Positions 42,518 through 52,122 of a DNA stretch of 64,000 bases are shown here, in pieces (position 1 is the first letter of the stretch; every line of letters begins with the position of its first letter). Source of the stretch: JAGNHS01 sp964609695 (lineage in GTDB: Bacteria > Bdellovibrionota > UBA2428); NCBI GenBank assembly GCA_964609695.1, contig CAZSSP010000007.1:1-64000 (forward strand). Reading direction: 5' to 3'. The notes beneath the pieces are model-generated. The model saw only the letters and a list, made by a program, of their open reading frames with translations, was not told where the DNA came from and ran no database searches. A program made the position numbers and the translations under genes.

Positions 42518-43262
42518 ATATAGAATGAATCTTTTCTTTGATGCCGTGGTGCAACCCGCGATCACAGCCTGCGTGGAAATGCTCCTATGGATAGCCATAT
42601 TCAAAAGCACAGGAGCCTCTCAGTTTGGTGGCTTCAATTTATACAGCTATCTACAATACGTACTCTGGGCGGCTTTTTTTGCACGCATATCGATCTCCTG
42701 GATGTATGAATACAAAATGGTGAGCGACGTCGACACCGGTGCCATCAACGCCATTCTTCTTCGTCCCTTTTCATTTTTTTCATTCTACTGGGGACAACTC
42801 GTTGGATACAAAGCTCTTACGGGATTTGTATCCTTACTCATTCCATTCAGCATCGGTTTTTTTTATCCAGAAGCTTTTCACTACAATCGGTTACCACAAA
42901 TATTTTTTATGATTTTTATGTTTCTATTTTTTGTTCACACCACAGGATTCATTCTCTCTTCTATGGCCTTTTATTGGAATCGAGTCTTTTCTTTTTGTGT
43001 AGCAAAAAATCTTATAATGGTTTTCTTTTCGGGAGAACTCTATCCCCTTGACCTCTTGCCCTACCCCTACAAAGAACTCGCCTTGTGGCTTCCTTTTCCA
43101 TGCGGTGTATACGTTCCTGTAGCTTACCTCACCGGAAGATTGGGACATCAAGAATTTCTCGAATGTCTCATTCGCCTAGCTATCATTAATGTTTTTGTTT
43201 ACTTTGGGGCTCAGGCGCTTTGGCGCAAAGGTTTAAGAAGTTACTCAGGTACTGGCGCATGA
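42417..43262 (+). CDS. ABC-2 exporter permease (COG4587 type)
   Basis: A membrane protein with about six helices, beginning at FEYRMNLFFDAVVQPAITA and ending before the next permease. It pairs with the preceding ATPase and following permease as one exporter. The start is unclear. The frame opens at a GTG (42417) that overlaps the ATPase by 101 bases. A TTG at 42468 gives 264 residues, closest to the family's usual length, and an ATG lies at 42525. The stop overlaps the next permease as ATGA. Confidence 0.82.
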   Translation: MKLKRRTWILKTSFVAFLKKISAASKLAILSQFEYRMNLFFDAVVQPAITACVEMLLWIAIFKSTGASQFGGFNLYSYLQYVLWAAFFARISISWMYEYKMVSDVDTGAINAILLRPFSFFSFYWGQLVGYKALTGFVSLLIPFSIGFFYPEAFHYNRLPQIFFMIFMFLFFVHTTGFILSSMAFYWNRVFSFCVAKNLIMVFFSGELYPLDLLPYPYKELALWLPFPCGVYVPVAYLTGRLGHQEFLECLIRLAIINVFVYFGAQALWRKGLRSYSGTGA

Positions 43263-44062
43263 AAATTTCTAGAATTTTTCTATATTCAAAACTTTTCAAC
43301 ACTTTATTCCGCTTAAGTTTTATTGCCGATATTCAATACCGCGCCAATGTGATTATTAAAATATTTGCCGACATGTGTTGGTATTCGGGGCAAATTGCTA
43401 TATTTGAAGTTCTTTATCTGCACACCAATCAAATTGCTGGCTGGAGCATTTATGATGCTAGGCTTTTGCTCGGATCACTCTTTTTGTCTGACGCCATATT
43501 CATGGTTATTTTTTCTGAATCCATGGAGAGATTTTCGGAAAAAGTCATACGCGGAGAATTGGATTTGCTCTTAGTCAAACCCGTTAATTCTCAGTTCCTC
43601 ATGAGTTGCCAGAGAATGAGCACGGCTTACATGGCCAATATTTTCATTTCTCTTATTTTTCTTGTGTTAGTTAATATTTATTCAAGTTTAGGTTTCTCTA
43701 TTTGGAGATTTTTAGGCGGACTCACTTTGGTTTTCTTTTCCGTTTTAATCACTTATTCATTTAGAATATTTTTTGCAATGATGGCTATTGTCTTCAGCCG
43801 AGTCGATGCTCTCAACTATGTTTGGTATCAATTTTATCGATTTGGAACTCGTCCTGATCAAATATATCCAAATGCTTTACGATACGTTTTTTTAAGTGTG
43901 CTTCCTATCGCTTTTATGGCTTCTGTGCCTGCGAGAATTTTTTCGGGCAAAGGCAGCATTGAATATTTTATAGCAGGAATTTGTGTCCCCTTAATTTTGT
44001 TATTTCTAGTCTCTCAATGTTGGAACAAAGTGATTAAGCGTTACTCATCAGCGAGTAGTTAA
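43259..44062 (+). CDS. ABC-2 exporter permease (COG3694 type)
   Basis: A 267-residue membrane protein with about six helices, the second permease of the exporter. The segment RGELDLLLVKPVNSQFLM, with its RG.ld..L.kPv pattern, is typical of this family. The frame is open 13 codons upstream, but the ATG at 43259 overlaps the previous stop as ATGA and is preferred. Its own stop shares bases with the stop codon of the convergent S41 protease gene. Confidence 0.85.
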   Translation: MKISRIFLYSKLFNTLFRLSFIADIQYRANVIIKIFADMCWYSGQIAIFEVLYLHTNQIAGWSIYDARLLLGSLFLSDAIFMVIFSESMERFSEKVIRGELDLLLVKPVNSQFLMSCQRMSTAYMANIFISLIFLVLVNIYSSLGFSIWRFLGGLTLVFFSVLITYSFRIFFAMMAIVFSRVDALNYVWYQFYRFGTRPDQIYPNALRYVFLSVLPIAFMASVPARIFSGKGSIEYFIAGICVPLILLFLVSQCWNKVIKRYSSASS

Positions 44063-45927
44063 ATTCCGACTTTTTCCATACACTCAATGGCTTTATGAGC
44101 TGTAAGCATTTGAAGGTCGGGGAGTTCTAAATCTTCATCAACAATGACTTTATATTGATCTTGAATTTCTTTTTCAGAATCTTTTGTACATTGAATGGCA
44201 GTTTCTAATTTAGAATCCACTTTTCGCTTAAAGTCAGCCTTACCTTTAATTGGCAACAAGGCACCAGGAAGATCGTTCATAAATAGACCACCCATTCCAG
44301 GCGCCACTTTTTCAGTAGTAGGTCTTTTAACTGTCAAATCTGGGACAATTCCCTCAAATTGAGGAGAACGATGTGAGCCCAAGAAATAATAAGAAGTTGT
44401 CACTTTAAGCATTGGTAAATTTGCAATTGGAGAAGCCACAACACCTTGCGCAGTCCCCTTTCCAAAGCTGCGATCGCCAATGACAATGGCTCTATTATAA
44501 TCCTGTAGAGACCCTGCTAATATTTCACTGGCAGAAGCACTATTGTTATCTATTAATACAACCACGTTTTGACGAGTGGGTTCAAGTTCAGGTAAGGGAA
44601 GCACAACGGCATCTCGAAGATCACTAAAACCAAAACGTTCTTTTCCGTAAATCAAAGACACTCCACTTTCTTTCACAAATGTTTGCACAGTCTTAAGTGC
44701 AGTTCCAAGAAAGCCACCGGGATTTCCGCGCAAATCAAGAATAATTGACTTAGATTTTTGACTATCAATTTTTTTACGAAGTTTCTCTGCTGTTTCTTCC
44801 TGAAACTGCGTCATGCTTATCGCAAAATGATCGTGAGCTACTTTAGCGGAAAGCTCATCCAAAGTATAAGGCGCTCTTTTCACTAAAACTTTTATAGTTC
44901 CAACTTTTTTTCTTTCGACCAACAATTCAACATCAGTACCCTCTGTTCCCTTTAAGGACTCACGCCATTTATCAACATTTTTGAGCTCTAAATTAACATT
45001 CTCGCCATTGATAGCGGTGATCACGTCACCATATTGAAGTTTTGCAGCTTCAGCTCCTGTATTAGGAAACACCGTAACTACTTTCATTTTTTTATCAGAC
45101 TCAAATATTAAAGCACCAATACCCACAACAGTGGTTTCTGATTTCTTCATAGCTTCATATTCTTTTTCAGGCATCAATTCGGTCATAGGGTCTAAACCGC
45201 CGAGGTAACCTTGCACGAGCAAAATAGTTTTGTATTCCTTGGGAGGCATTTCGATTTTTTCGACTTCTGATAAATGCTTTTCAACTAATTTTCTAAAAGC
45301 TGAAAATTCTGACAAGCGACGAATTCTGCAAAGATCAACCATTTTTCTTTCGGATAAATAAGCTTCTTTTGTGATTTTTATTCGAAGCTCCTTTGAAAGA
45401 TCTCGTCCTCTGATTAAGACCAAGGGAAGAATTTCTTGTCCACTCTCATTCTTTATCGAAATATAATTTGGAATAGCTAAACGCTCTGCTTCTGCTCGAA
45501 GCATAATTTGAAAAGAGGGTTTTGAATTCACTAAAATAGTATTCAAAGAATTCAAATAAGGGTAAATGCCGTTTTGTTCGGGACTAACATGTTCTTGTCT
45601 GGCAAGCGTAATCAACGTCGACAAAGCTTCAAAATTAGTTTTTTCAGGATTATAATCGCTCAAAGATTCTTTTAGTTTTTTAAATTTATCTTCAGAGCTT
45701 TGAAGTCCGGCAGGAGCTTCATTTTTGATTTTTTCTTCGACTAAAGTGCCTTGATAATGAAAAGCATCCTTGCTTTGATTCTCCCATTTTGAATCATGAA
45801 TCGATAAAAGCATTTCATCAAAAGTTTCTTGGGCACTTAAAGAATGATTTTTTCGCTGCCCGCATCCCGACAAAAAACTTAAAGCAACTAACAACAAGAA
45901 GGATTGACTTTTATTTAAGGCTCCCAT
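44059..45927 (-). CDS. S41-family tail-specific protease lipoprotein
   Basis: This 622-residue C-terminal processing peptidase has a lipobox LSGC with cysteine 22, so it should be membrane-anchored, unlike the usual soluble Prc. A PDZ domain (about 265-345, GIGALIFESDKKMKVVTVFP, then GDVITAINGENV) precedes the S41 domain. The catalytic serine lies in DNNSASASEILAGSLQDY and the lysine in DRSFGKGTAQG. A C-terminal helical extension resembles that of Prc. Such proteases trim periplasmic proteins. The stop overlaps the convergent permease gene. Confidence 0.92.
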   Translation of the reverse strand: MGALNKSQSFLLLVALSFLSGCGQRKNHSLSAQETFDEMLLSIHDSKWENQSKDAFHYQGTLVEEKIKNEAPAGLQSSEDKFKKLKESLSDYNPEKTNFEALSTLITLARQEHVSPEQNGIYPYLNSLNTILVNSKPSFQIMLRAEAERLAIPNYISIKNESGQEILPLVLIRGRDLSKELRIKITKEAYLSERKMVDLCRIRRLSEFSAFRKLVEKHLSEVEKIEMPPKEYKTILLVQGYLGGLDPMTELMPEKEYEAMKKSETTVVGIGALIFESDKKMKVVTVFPNTGAEAAKLQYGDVITAINGENVNLELKNVDKWRESLKGTEGTDVELLVERKKVGTIKVLVKRAPYTLDELSAKVAHDHFAISMTQFQEETAEKLRKKIDSQKSKSIILDLRGNPGGFLGTALKTVQTFVKESGVSLIYGKERFGFSDLRDAVVLPLPELEPTRQNVVVLIDNNSASASEILAGSLQDYNRAIVIGDRSFGKGTAQGVVASPIANLPMLKVTTSYYFLGSHRSPQFEGIVPDLTVKRPTTEKVAPGMGGLFMNDLPGALLPIKGKADFKRKVDSKLETAIQCTKDSEKEIQDQYKVIVDEDLELPDLQMLTAHKAIECMEKVGI

Positions 45928-46016
45928 TTTAGCTCCAATTTAGGTGAAGTCTTTTTTGGCAGAATGGGCACCGGATGGTCAAAGATAAAAACCTTAATTT
46001 TAATTAATTTTAAATT

Positions 46017-47390
46017 TTAGAATTTGGACTGAAACTCAAGAAGTGCCGCATAATCGGCATTGAGAACGGCTATGTCTTCATGAAACAAATCAACATCAGC
46101 CAAGACGTTAATTAAGTTTTTAGTGATTTCCACTTCCTCTCCCACTTTAAAATGCCAGCTAGAATCGCGATAAGATTTTAAAGAACGCACAAATGCCATA
46201 TCTTCAGCACTTAGGATTCTACCCCCCTTTTTGGACACCAACGACACCTGAAAGGCGAGTTTATTTTTGAGCCAAGGCTTTTGAATTTCTTCGTGAAATC
46301 TTTGAGGATCGGCGTAACTCAACAAGCTTAAACGAGCCTCATCTAAGCCCGTCACTTCTTTTATAAGAGCGGGAAGCAAAGCACCCGCCATTCGAGGATT
46401 AGGCTCAACCAAAACTGGATCGGGGTGTGTCCAGTCTGCAACCTTAATCTCCAAATGCGCCGGTCCGTATCGGAAACCCAAGGCGTCGAGCACTTTTTTC
46501 CCATAGGCTTCAAGCGCCTCTCGCTCGGGCGCAAATTGAGATAAAAGCCGTGTATTTTGCTTCACAAAACTACCATTAGCTAAGCGGAGATTTTCGTATT
46601 CCATTATGTAAGCCAAATGATGTTTTCCAGCACTGCTTATAAACTCAACGATATATTCCGTACCCTCAAGAAACTCTTGCACCACAACTTCGCGATTGGG
46701 CAAAAGGAGGCTATTGAAAGGTTTATTTCTTATGGCCCAAAAAGCTTCCTCTAGAGCTTGCATATTATCCACGGCCGCCACATTTTCACTTCCAGCTCCA
46801 TGCGTGGGCTTAACAACAACTGGCCATTCGGGATGAATATTCTTTTTCCAATCGAGAACATCACTCCACTCGATAGATCTCATTTGCTTAGCAGAGCGAA
46901 TTCCCTCGTGAGATTTTAAAACCATATTCGAAAGAAATTTATCTTTTCGAGCTTCACTCAATTCAAAATCATTTCGTCTTGATAAGTTTAAGCGTTCCGA
47001 CAAATAGTCCGCCATCACCACACCGGTATCAGTTCCCGGTACTATAAAATCAGGTGCCAATTCCTTAATTTGAGGCAGCAATTCATCCCAAGATTGCGCT
47101 TGATTGAAGATCTCTCTCGATCCCTCAAAATCTTGAGCTTGATAAGAGGCCGTAAAGACTGGTGGTACCTCACTCTTAGAATGCAATGCTATGATTTCAT
47201 AACCTAATTCTTTAGCAGCAGCGGCATACAAAGATCCCGAGGAATAGGGATCGACAACGATGACCCTTCGAAGATTTGTAATAAAGTCCTGACACGACCA
47301 TAGTGGTCCAGAAAAGCTTAAGGATAAAGCTACAACCAAGGCTAAAATCATCGAGGGCTCTTGGTTAGCATGAGCACAAAAATCATTCAA
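46017..47390 (-). CDS. ATP-grasp ligase-like protein with an N-terminal signal-like segment
   Basis: A 457-residue ATP-grasp protein. The ATP-grasp fold shows VVVKPTHGAGSENV (about 192-205), VVQEFLEGTEYIVEF and the metal-binding VLVEPNPRMAG, as in carboxylate-amine or L-amino-acid ligases. A pre-ATP-grasp Rossmann part (RVIVVDPYSSGSLYAAAAKE) begins near residue 42. Residues about 14-33 are strongly hydrophobic (MILALVVALSLSFSGPLWS), like a signal peptide or anchor. No start codon exists between that segment and the Rossmann part, so it seems genuine. Export would be odd for an ATP-dependent enzyme. The substrate is unknown. Confidence 0.78.
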   Translation of the reverse strand: MNDFCAHANQEPSMILALVVALSLSFSGPLWSCQDFITNLRRVIVVDPYSSGSLYAAAAKELGYEIIALHSKSEVPPVFTASYQAQDFEGSREIFNQAQSWDELLPQIKELAPDFIVPGTDTGVVMADYLSERLNLSRRNDFELSEARKDKFLSNMVLKSHEGIRSAKQMRSIEWSDVLDWKKNIHPEWPVVVKPTHGAGSENVAAVDNMQALEEAFWAIRNKPFNSLLLPNREVVVQEFLEGTEYIVEFISSAGKHHLAYIMEYENLRLANGSFVKQNTRLLSQFAPEREALEAYGKKVLDALGFRYGPAHLEIKVADWTHPDPVLVEPNPRMAGALLPALIKEVTGLDEARLSLLSYADPQRFHEEIQKPWLKNKLAFQVSLVSKKGGRILSAEDMAFVRSLKSYRDSSWHFKVGEEVEITKNLINVLADVDLFHEDIAVLNADYAALLEFQSKF

Positions 47391-47441
47391 AACTCGAAAC
47401 CTTACAAAGTCTTACACACCAAAACTTAAAGTATGAAATTC

Positions 47442-47631
47442 TATTGTGCGCTAAGAAACGGGCCTGGAATATTAAAGCTAAAATTTATTAATATCTTTAA
47501 ATTCAAAGACTAGAGCATCTTGGGGTGAGCGATGAGGCAACGCCTCGAGCTTCAGGGGTCGCCCAAGCCGCTCTAGTCTTTGAATTTAAAGATATAGATA
47601 GATTTCCAGGCCCGTTTCTTAGCGCACAATA
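47442..47631. repeat. 190-bp palindromic element, copy 2
   Basis: The outer arms 47442-47469 and 47604-47631 are perfect 28-base inverted repeats starting TATTGTGCGCTAAGAAAC. The inner arms 47491-47516 and 47570-47595 are perfect over 26 bases. The core has hairpin GAGGC-AAC-GCCTC (47534-47546). The length equals copy 1 at 22569-22758, with about 18 differences; ten of those fall as five compensatory pairs. It begins 19 bases after the stop of the 371-residue membrane protein gene and ends 51 bases before the ATP-grasp gene (minus-strand sense). Confidence 0.93.
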
Positions 47632-47650
47632 GATTCTTTGAGCGGGGGGT

Positions 47651-48766
47651 TTAGCGGAAAATTAGATTAAATTCGCAAGAATTATCAGCAGTTCTGAGTT
47701 CTTTATGCGCTTTTTTTGAAGCTCGAGTGGCCTGCCAAAGACTATAGAATCCAGCAGCCCCCATCACACCAAAAGCCCACTCCGCGTGCGGATAATTGAT
47801 CATTCTCAGCACCGTTAGAATTCCCGTTGAAATCATAGAAGCGCCCAGCAAACCAAAAGTCGATTTTAATAAAATACTAGCCCGATCCTCTCCCAACAGA
47901 TGCCTATTTTCTGCACGAGTTGTGAAAGAAAGATCCCATGAACCCTGCGCAAAAGTGGCCATAGCTGCCGTTGATAGTACATTCAAAGCCGCTGGCCCAA
48001 AGTCTTGAGAATGCCCCATAAAAGTCCAACCTGTTTTTAAAACAGCCATAAAAAGGACTTCAAAAGCATACCAGCGACCAAACTGCTCCACCCAATCACA
48101 AATCGACTTCAACTGTTTTTCTTGATCATCTTCGAGTTTCAACCCAAAAGTCGCTAAACTTCGAGTCAAAGCAGATCCCAAGCCACCGCGAGTGGTCATC
48201 CAACCGTAAAGTGTTTTGGCAAAAAATTGAACATTGCCCGACAACAAACCCACCCAAGCTCCCATCGCCAAACTTATTGGCCAAGGAGTCGATCCATCCG
48301 ATATCCTTAAACTCATAAATGCTACACTGGTCTGAAAGCTTCCTCTGACAAGAGCAAAGGTCCAGCGATAATTTTTCAACATGGACTTTTTTAGCTTGGC
48401 ATAAAACTTTTGAAGATCCTTTTTAGGTCGAGGAACAAATTTAATAGAAAGCGTCGCCTCCCTCTCCAAAGAAGCCATCATTCTAGATAACGGAGATTGC
48501 GAATCCTCAAGCAGAGTTTTGAAATTTTCATCAATCTCTATTTGAAGCTTCACCGTTTTATTGAGTTTTTTTTGTGAATGAATTTTGTGAATGAGTTCTG
48601 ATTCAATTTGTGCCCAATCATCGTCTGTAGCTGTAGCCAATCCATCGATGAGAATTTCCTGTTTATGATGTTGAAGCTTTAACTGAACTGACTCAAGACG
48701 AGCCTCAACATTGATACAAATAAAAAGGAATAATAAGAATAAAGTCCTCAAAAACCCCAAATTCAC
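47651..48766 (-). CDS. Secreted/membrane protein of unknown function
   Basis: A 371-residue protein with a signal peptide (about 1-22, NVEA-RL), a charged soluble domain to about residue 130, then several hydrophobic segments (about 137-190, 235-260, 268-285, 300-345), suggesting a polytopic inner-membrane part. No family recognised. The layout (signal, soluble domain, then hydrophobic part with an R....T stretch) loosely resembles the TGA-interrupted gene at 22763-23809. That gene is likewise followed directly by the palindromic element. Homology between them is unproven. Confidence 0.65.
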   Translation of the reverse strand: MNLGFLRTLFLLFLFICINVEARLESVQLKLQHHKQEILIDGLATATDDDWAQIESELIHKIHSQKKLNKTVKLQIEIDENFKTLLEDSQSPLSRMMASLEREATLSIKFVPRPKKDLQKFYAKLKKSMLKNYRWTFALVRGSFQTSVAFMSLRISDGSTPWPISLAMGAWVGLLSGNVQFFAKTLYGWMTTRGGLGSALTRSLATFGLKLEDDQEKQLKSICDWVEQFGRWYAFEVLFMAVLKTGWTFMGHSQDFGPAALNVLSTAAMATFAQGSWDLSFTTRAENRHLLGEDRASILLKSTFGLLGASMISTGILTVLRMINYPHAEWAFGVMGAAGFYSLWQATRASKKAHKELRTADNSCEFNLIFR

Positions 48767-48892
48767 CGGGAAGTAGTTTTAGTAACCCTTAAGTAGTTCA
48801 GCAAGTGTGTAAGATTTTTTAATAAAGGGCTTTATTATAAGTCTAAGCTCCTCTAAATCTAATAGGACAGTGGCGGAAGGAGTTTCACATCC

Positions 48893-49888
48893 ATGAAACG
48901 ACATTTATTACTTCTTAGTTTCTTCTTATTAATGTCTTGTCAGAAAAAAGTTGGAGTCGAGAAAAAAACCATCTGGATTTACACAAGTCTTTACAAAGAA
49001 GTTCTTCCAAATTTCGATCCTTACTTTAGAAAACTTTTTCCTGATTTCAATATTCAGTGGTACCAAGCAGGATCCGAAGACATCTCAGCCAAAATCCAAG
49101 CCGAACTCAAGGGTGCCAAAACACAAGCATCAATTCTACTCACATCTGATGTCTTTTTTTATTTAGAAATGTCAGAAAAAGGAAAATTATTAAGCCTCGA
49201 GGGAGAAGCTCTTAAAAAACTAGATCCACTCTTAGTGAATCCCGAGAAAAATATTGCTGTCGTTCGATATCCAGTTATGGTGATGGCTTTCAATCCAAAA
49301 TTCGTAAAAGAAAAAGAAGCCCCACTCAGTGTTGCTGGGATGCTGGATCCAAAATTTAAAGGCAAAATCACTATGCCCTCACCTCTTCAATCTGGAACGG
49401 CTTTAACCACACTTTTTTTTCTAGAAAGAAAATTCGGAAAAAGTCTCAATACAAAACTTAAAAATAACGACGTCCTTGCAGCCGGCGGAAACGGTGCCAC
49501 TTTAGGTAGAATTCTCAGTGGAGAAAAGCCCCTAGGTCTTCTTCTCATGGAAAACGTTCTTCAGTCTCACGAAAAAGGACAAGAAGACATCGTCTATCAA
49601 ATTCCACAAGAAGGAGCGATGCCCATTCCCTCACCTATTGCAGTCTTTAAAGATAGCGACCACCCCAATGAGGCTAAAGCTTTGGCCGAATGGTTCATGG
49701 GAGAAGAAGCGCAAAACATCATTCGTAAAGCTTGGCTTTATTCACCTCTTCCTCAAATTGCAGCCCCCAATGGAGCGCCCGAATATTCAAAACTTAAAAA
49801 GATGGATTGGACTTGGGCTCAGCTGAAGGAATGGAAAGAGCAACGAGAAGATCTTAAAAATCGTTTTCAAAAAACTGTTCTAAGATAA
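48893..49888 (+). CDS. Iron(III)-type ABC transporter substrate-binding lipoprotein
   Basis: A 331-residue periplasmic binding protein of the FbpA/AfuA class. The lipobox LMSC puts the lipidated cysteine at 16. KTIWIYTSLYKEVLPNFDPY (about residues 24-43) begins the first lobe, and the helix around EAKALAEWFMGEEAQ is typical near the C-terminus. The family mostly binds ferric iron, but related members bind other anions or phosphorylated compounds, so the ligand is inferred. AAGGAG lies 11 bases before the ATG. No Fur-box-like palindrome is evident upstream. Confidence 0.85.
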   Translation: MKRHLLLLSFFLLMSCQKKVGVEKKTIWIYTSLYKEVLPNFDPYFRKLFPDFNIQWYQAGSEDISAKIQAELKGAKTQASILLTSDVFFYLEMSEKGKLLSLEGEALKKLDPLLVNPEKNIAVVRYPVMVMAFNPKFVKEKEAPLSVAGMLDPKFKGKITMPSPLQSGTALTTLFFLERKFGKSLNTKLKNNDVLAAGGNGATLGRILSGEKPLGLLLMENVLQSHEKGQEDIVYQIPQEGAMPIPSPIAVFKDSDHPNEAKALAEWFMGEEAQNIIRKAWLYSPLPQIAAPNGAPEYSKLKKMDWTWAQLKEWKEQREDLKNRFQKTVLR

Positions 49889-49894
49889 TTTTAC

Positions 49895-51412
49895 ATGAAC
49901 GAATTTTGGCTCAATGTCATTCAAAACACTCTGCTCATGATTTTAGGAGTGTGCGCCTTATGCAGTGTCATTGCCCTCCCCCTCTCTTTTGCACTTGAAA
50001 GATATAAAATTCCTTATGGAGAAGGAATTTTCAGAGCTCTCACCATACCCTATGTTTTTCCTAGTTATATACTCGCTATTTCCTGGATCACTCTCGCCAA
50101 CCCCACGGTAGGATGGCTTAATAAAATTCTTCCCTTCACTCTCAACATCTATTCAATTTGGGGAATTATATTTGTGGAGTCCTCCGTTCTTATGTCGTTG
50201 CTATTTTTAAATCTCCGTTCAGCTCTTCAGAAAATCGACCCCACACTCGAAGAAGCCGCTAGACTCTCCGGAGCTTCGTCTTGGCAAAGTTTTTGGCACG
50301 TGACATTTCCCCTGATTAAAAAAAACTTTGCAGGCGGACTCCTCTCTATTGCTTTAGCTTCTTTAGCTAGCTTTGGTGTTCCAGCCATGCTCGGACAAGC
50401 AGGGCGTATTTTTGTGATGACAACTTCAATTTACTCACTCATCAAAACAGGAAGTGAAAGTAGTTTTAATGAAGCCTTATTGATTTCAAGCCTCACACTC
50501 ATTCCCACTCTTCTTTTAGTCATCTTAGTCAGGCGCTGGGACTCCTCAAAATCAAAAAATCTTGCCTCTGCCAAAGCCTCACGCAATGAAAAAAAAGAAG
50601 CCAGTTCTTTTACTTTAGTCACAACTCTCAGCATTTCTTTTCTTGTCATTTTTCTAATGGTGATTTTACCGGTAGTAACTCTCATCCTCTCTAGTTTTCA
50701 AAAAAGTCTTTCAGAGATTTCTATAAACAATTTTTCTCTACGTGCTTGGGACTATGTTCTCACTACTCTTCCTCAATTTTGGAACAGCTTTCAAAACTCT
50801 ATTATCTGCGCGCTTCTCAGCACCCTCATATTAGTTTTCTTGGCTTTTTCCTTAGGCTTATTGAATAAGCATTTTGAAAAAAAACAAAATCTGCTGGGCC
50901 GAAGAATCATTACAATCTTTGAAACTCTTCTCTCATTTTTCTATTCCATTCCTGGAACAGTTCTAGCCCTAGGACTCACAGTTATCGTAAGTTTTTTAGG
51001 CTTAGATTATTTACAAGGAAGCTTAAACTTAATCATTTTGAGCTACTGCTTTAAATACAGCAATCTGGCTCTTAAAAACTTGTCTCCCAATTTTAACTTT
51101 ATTCACCCCTCGTGGATTGAAGCTGCTGAAATATCCGGAGCAGGTCCCTGGAGTCGCATTAGATGGATTTATATTCCCTTACTTAAAACTGCACTTCTGG
51201 CAACTGCAACTTTAGTCTTCATGCCCACCCTAAGTGAGCTCAGCATGACTCTGCTTTTATCAGGCCCCATGAGCTCGACATTAGGCGTCCTGCTTTTCGA
51301 ACTCCAAGAATATGCTGATCGATCTTCAGCCGCTGTTGTTGGCACTTTAATTTTAATCTTCGTTCTAGTTTTACAAAGATTTTCACGGAGAAACTATGAA
51401 ATTGCTCGTTAA
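49895..51412 (+). CDS. Iron(III)-type ABC transporter permease, two-domain
   Basis: This 505-residue permease has two fused six-helix halves. Each has the binding-protein-dependent transport motif: EEAARLSGASSWQSFWHVTF (about residues 124-143) and EAAEISGAGPWSRIRWIYIP in the second half. This duplicated layout is characteristic of FbpB/AfuB/SfuB. It lies six bases after the substrate-binding protein and overlaps the ATPase gene by 17 bases. Confidence 0.9.
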   Translation: MNEFWLNVIQNTLLMILGVCALCSVIALPLSFALERYKIPYGEGIFRALTIPYVFPSYILAISWITLANPTVGWLNKILPFTLNIYSIWGIIFVESSVLMSLLFLNLRSALQKIDPTLEEAARLSGASSWQSFWHVTFPLIKKNFAGGLLSIALASLASFGVPAMLGQAGRIFVMTTSIYSLIKTGSESSFNEALLISSLTLIPTLLLVILVRRWDSSKSKNLASAKASRNEKKEASSFTLVTTLSISFLVIFLMVILPVVTLILSSFQKSLSEISINNFSLRAWDYVLTTLPQFWNSFQNSIICALLSTLILVFLAFSLGLLNKHFEKKQNLLGRRIITIFETLLSFFYSIPGTVLALGLTVIVSFLGLDYLQGSLNLIILSYCFKYSNLALKNLSPNFNFIHPSWIEAAEISGAGPWSRIRWIYIPLLKTALLATATLVFMPTLSELSMTLLLSGPMSSTLGVLLFELQEYADRSSAAVVGTLILIFVLVLQRFSRRNYEIAR

Positions 51413-52115
51413 TAATATTTCAAAATACTTTGATCACAACAAAGCCGTCATCGAAGACATTTCGCTTGTTGTGCAAGAACGAGAATGCGTTGGACTCTTG
51501 GGACCCTCGGGCTGCGGCAAAAGCACATTGCTCAGAATCATTGCGGGATTAGAAAGTGCCAGCAATGGCGAAATCCACTTTGATCATGAATGCTGGGTTG
51601 AAAAGGATTTTTCACTTTCACCTGAAAAAAGACTTCTCGGTATGCTCTTTCAAAATTATGCTCTTTGGCCCCACATGAGCGTATTACAAAACGTTTCTTT
51701 CCCATTAAAAATGCAAAAAAAATCTAAAACCGAACAGAATAAGCAAGCCTTAATCGCACTCGAAAAAGTACACTTGAGCGATATGGCAGAAAGAATGCCT
51801 GGCACCCTTTCTGGCGGACAACAGCAACGCGTAGCTTTAGCGCGTCTCTTAGCCCAAAATCCACGTTTAATGCTTTTAGATGAACCCCTCTGCAATTTAG
51901 ACGCCAGCTTAAAAGGTGCTATGAGAAAAGAAATTCGAAGCATTCAACAAGAATCTAACCTCAGCGCCATATTAGTGACCCATGATTGGGCTGATGTAGA
52001 AATTCTTTGCGACAGAGTTTATGTTATTCATCAAGGAAAAATTCTTCAGGAAGGCACGCCCAAAGACATAAAAAGTCGGCCGGCTAACCGATTTGTTGAA
52101 GATCTTCTCCTTTAA
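51396..52115 (+). CDS. Iron(III)-type ABC transporter ATP-binding protein
   Basis: A 239-residue ATPase with Walker A LLGPSGCGKSTLL (about 36-48), the signature LSGGQQQRVALARLLA, Walker B LMLLDEPLCNLD and H-loop VTHDW. It lacks the long C-terminal regulatory domain of full-length FbpC, as its length shows. GGAG precedes the ATG by five bases inside the permease gene. It energises the preceding permease. Confidence 0.92.
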   Translation: MKLLVNNISKYFDHNKAVIEDISLVVQERECVGLLGPSGCGKSTLLRIIAGLESASNGEIHFDHECWVEKDFSLSPEKRLLGMLFQNYALWPHMSVLQNVSFPLKMQKKSKTEQNKQALIALEKVHLSDMAERMPGTLSGGQQQRVALARLLAQNPRLMLLDEPLCNLDASLKGAMRKEIRSIQQESNLSAILVTHDWADVEILCDRVYVIHQGKILQEGTPKDIKSRPANRFVEDLLL

Positions 52116-52122
52116 GGAATTT

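Noticed and set aside
48767..48892. Fur box upstream of the iron-type ABC genes
   Set aside because: No GATAATGATAATCATTATC-like palindrome is visible in the intergenic region.
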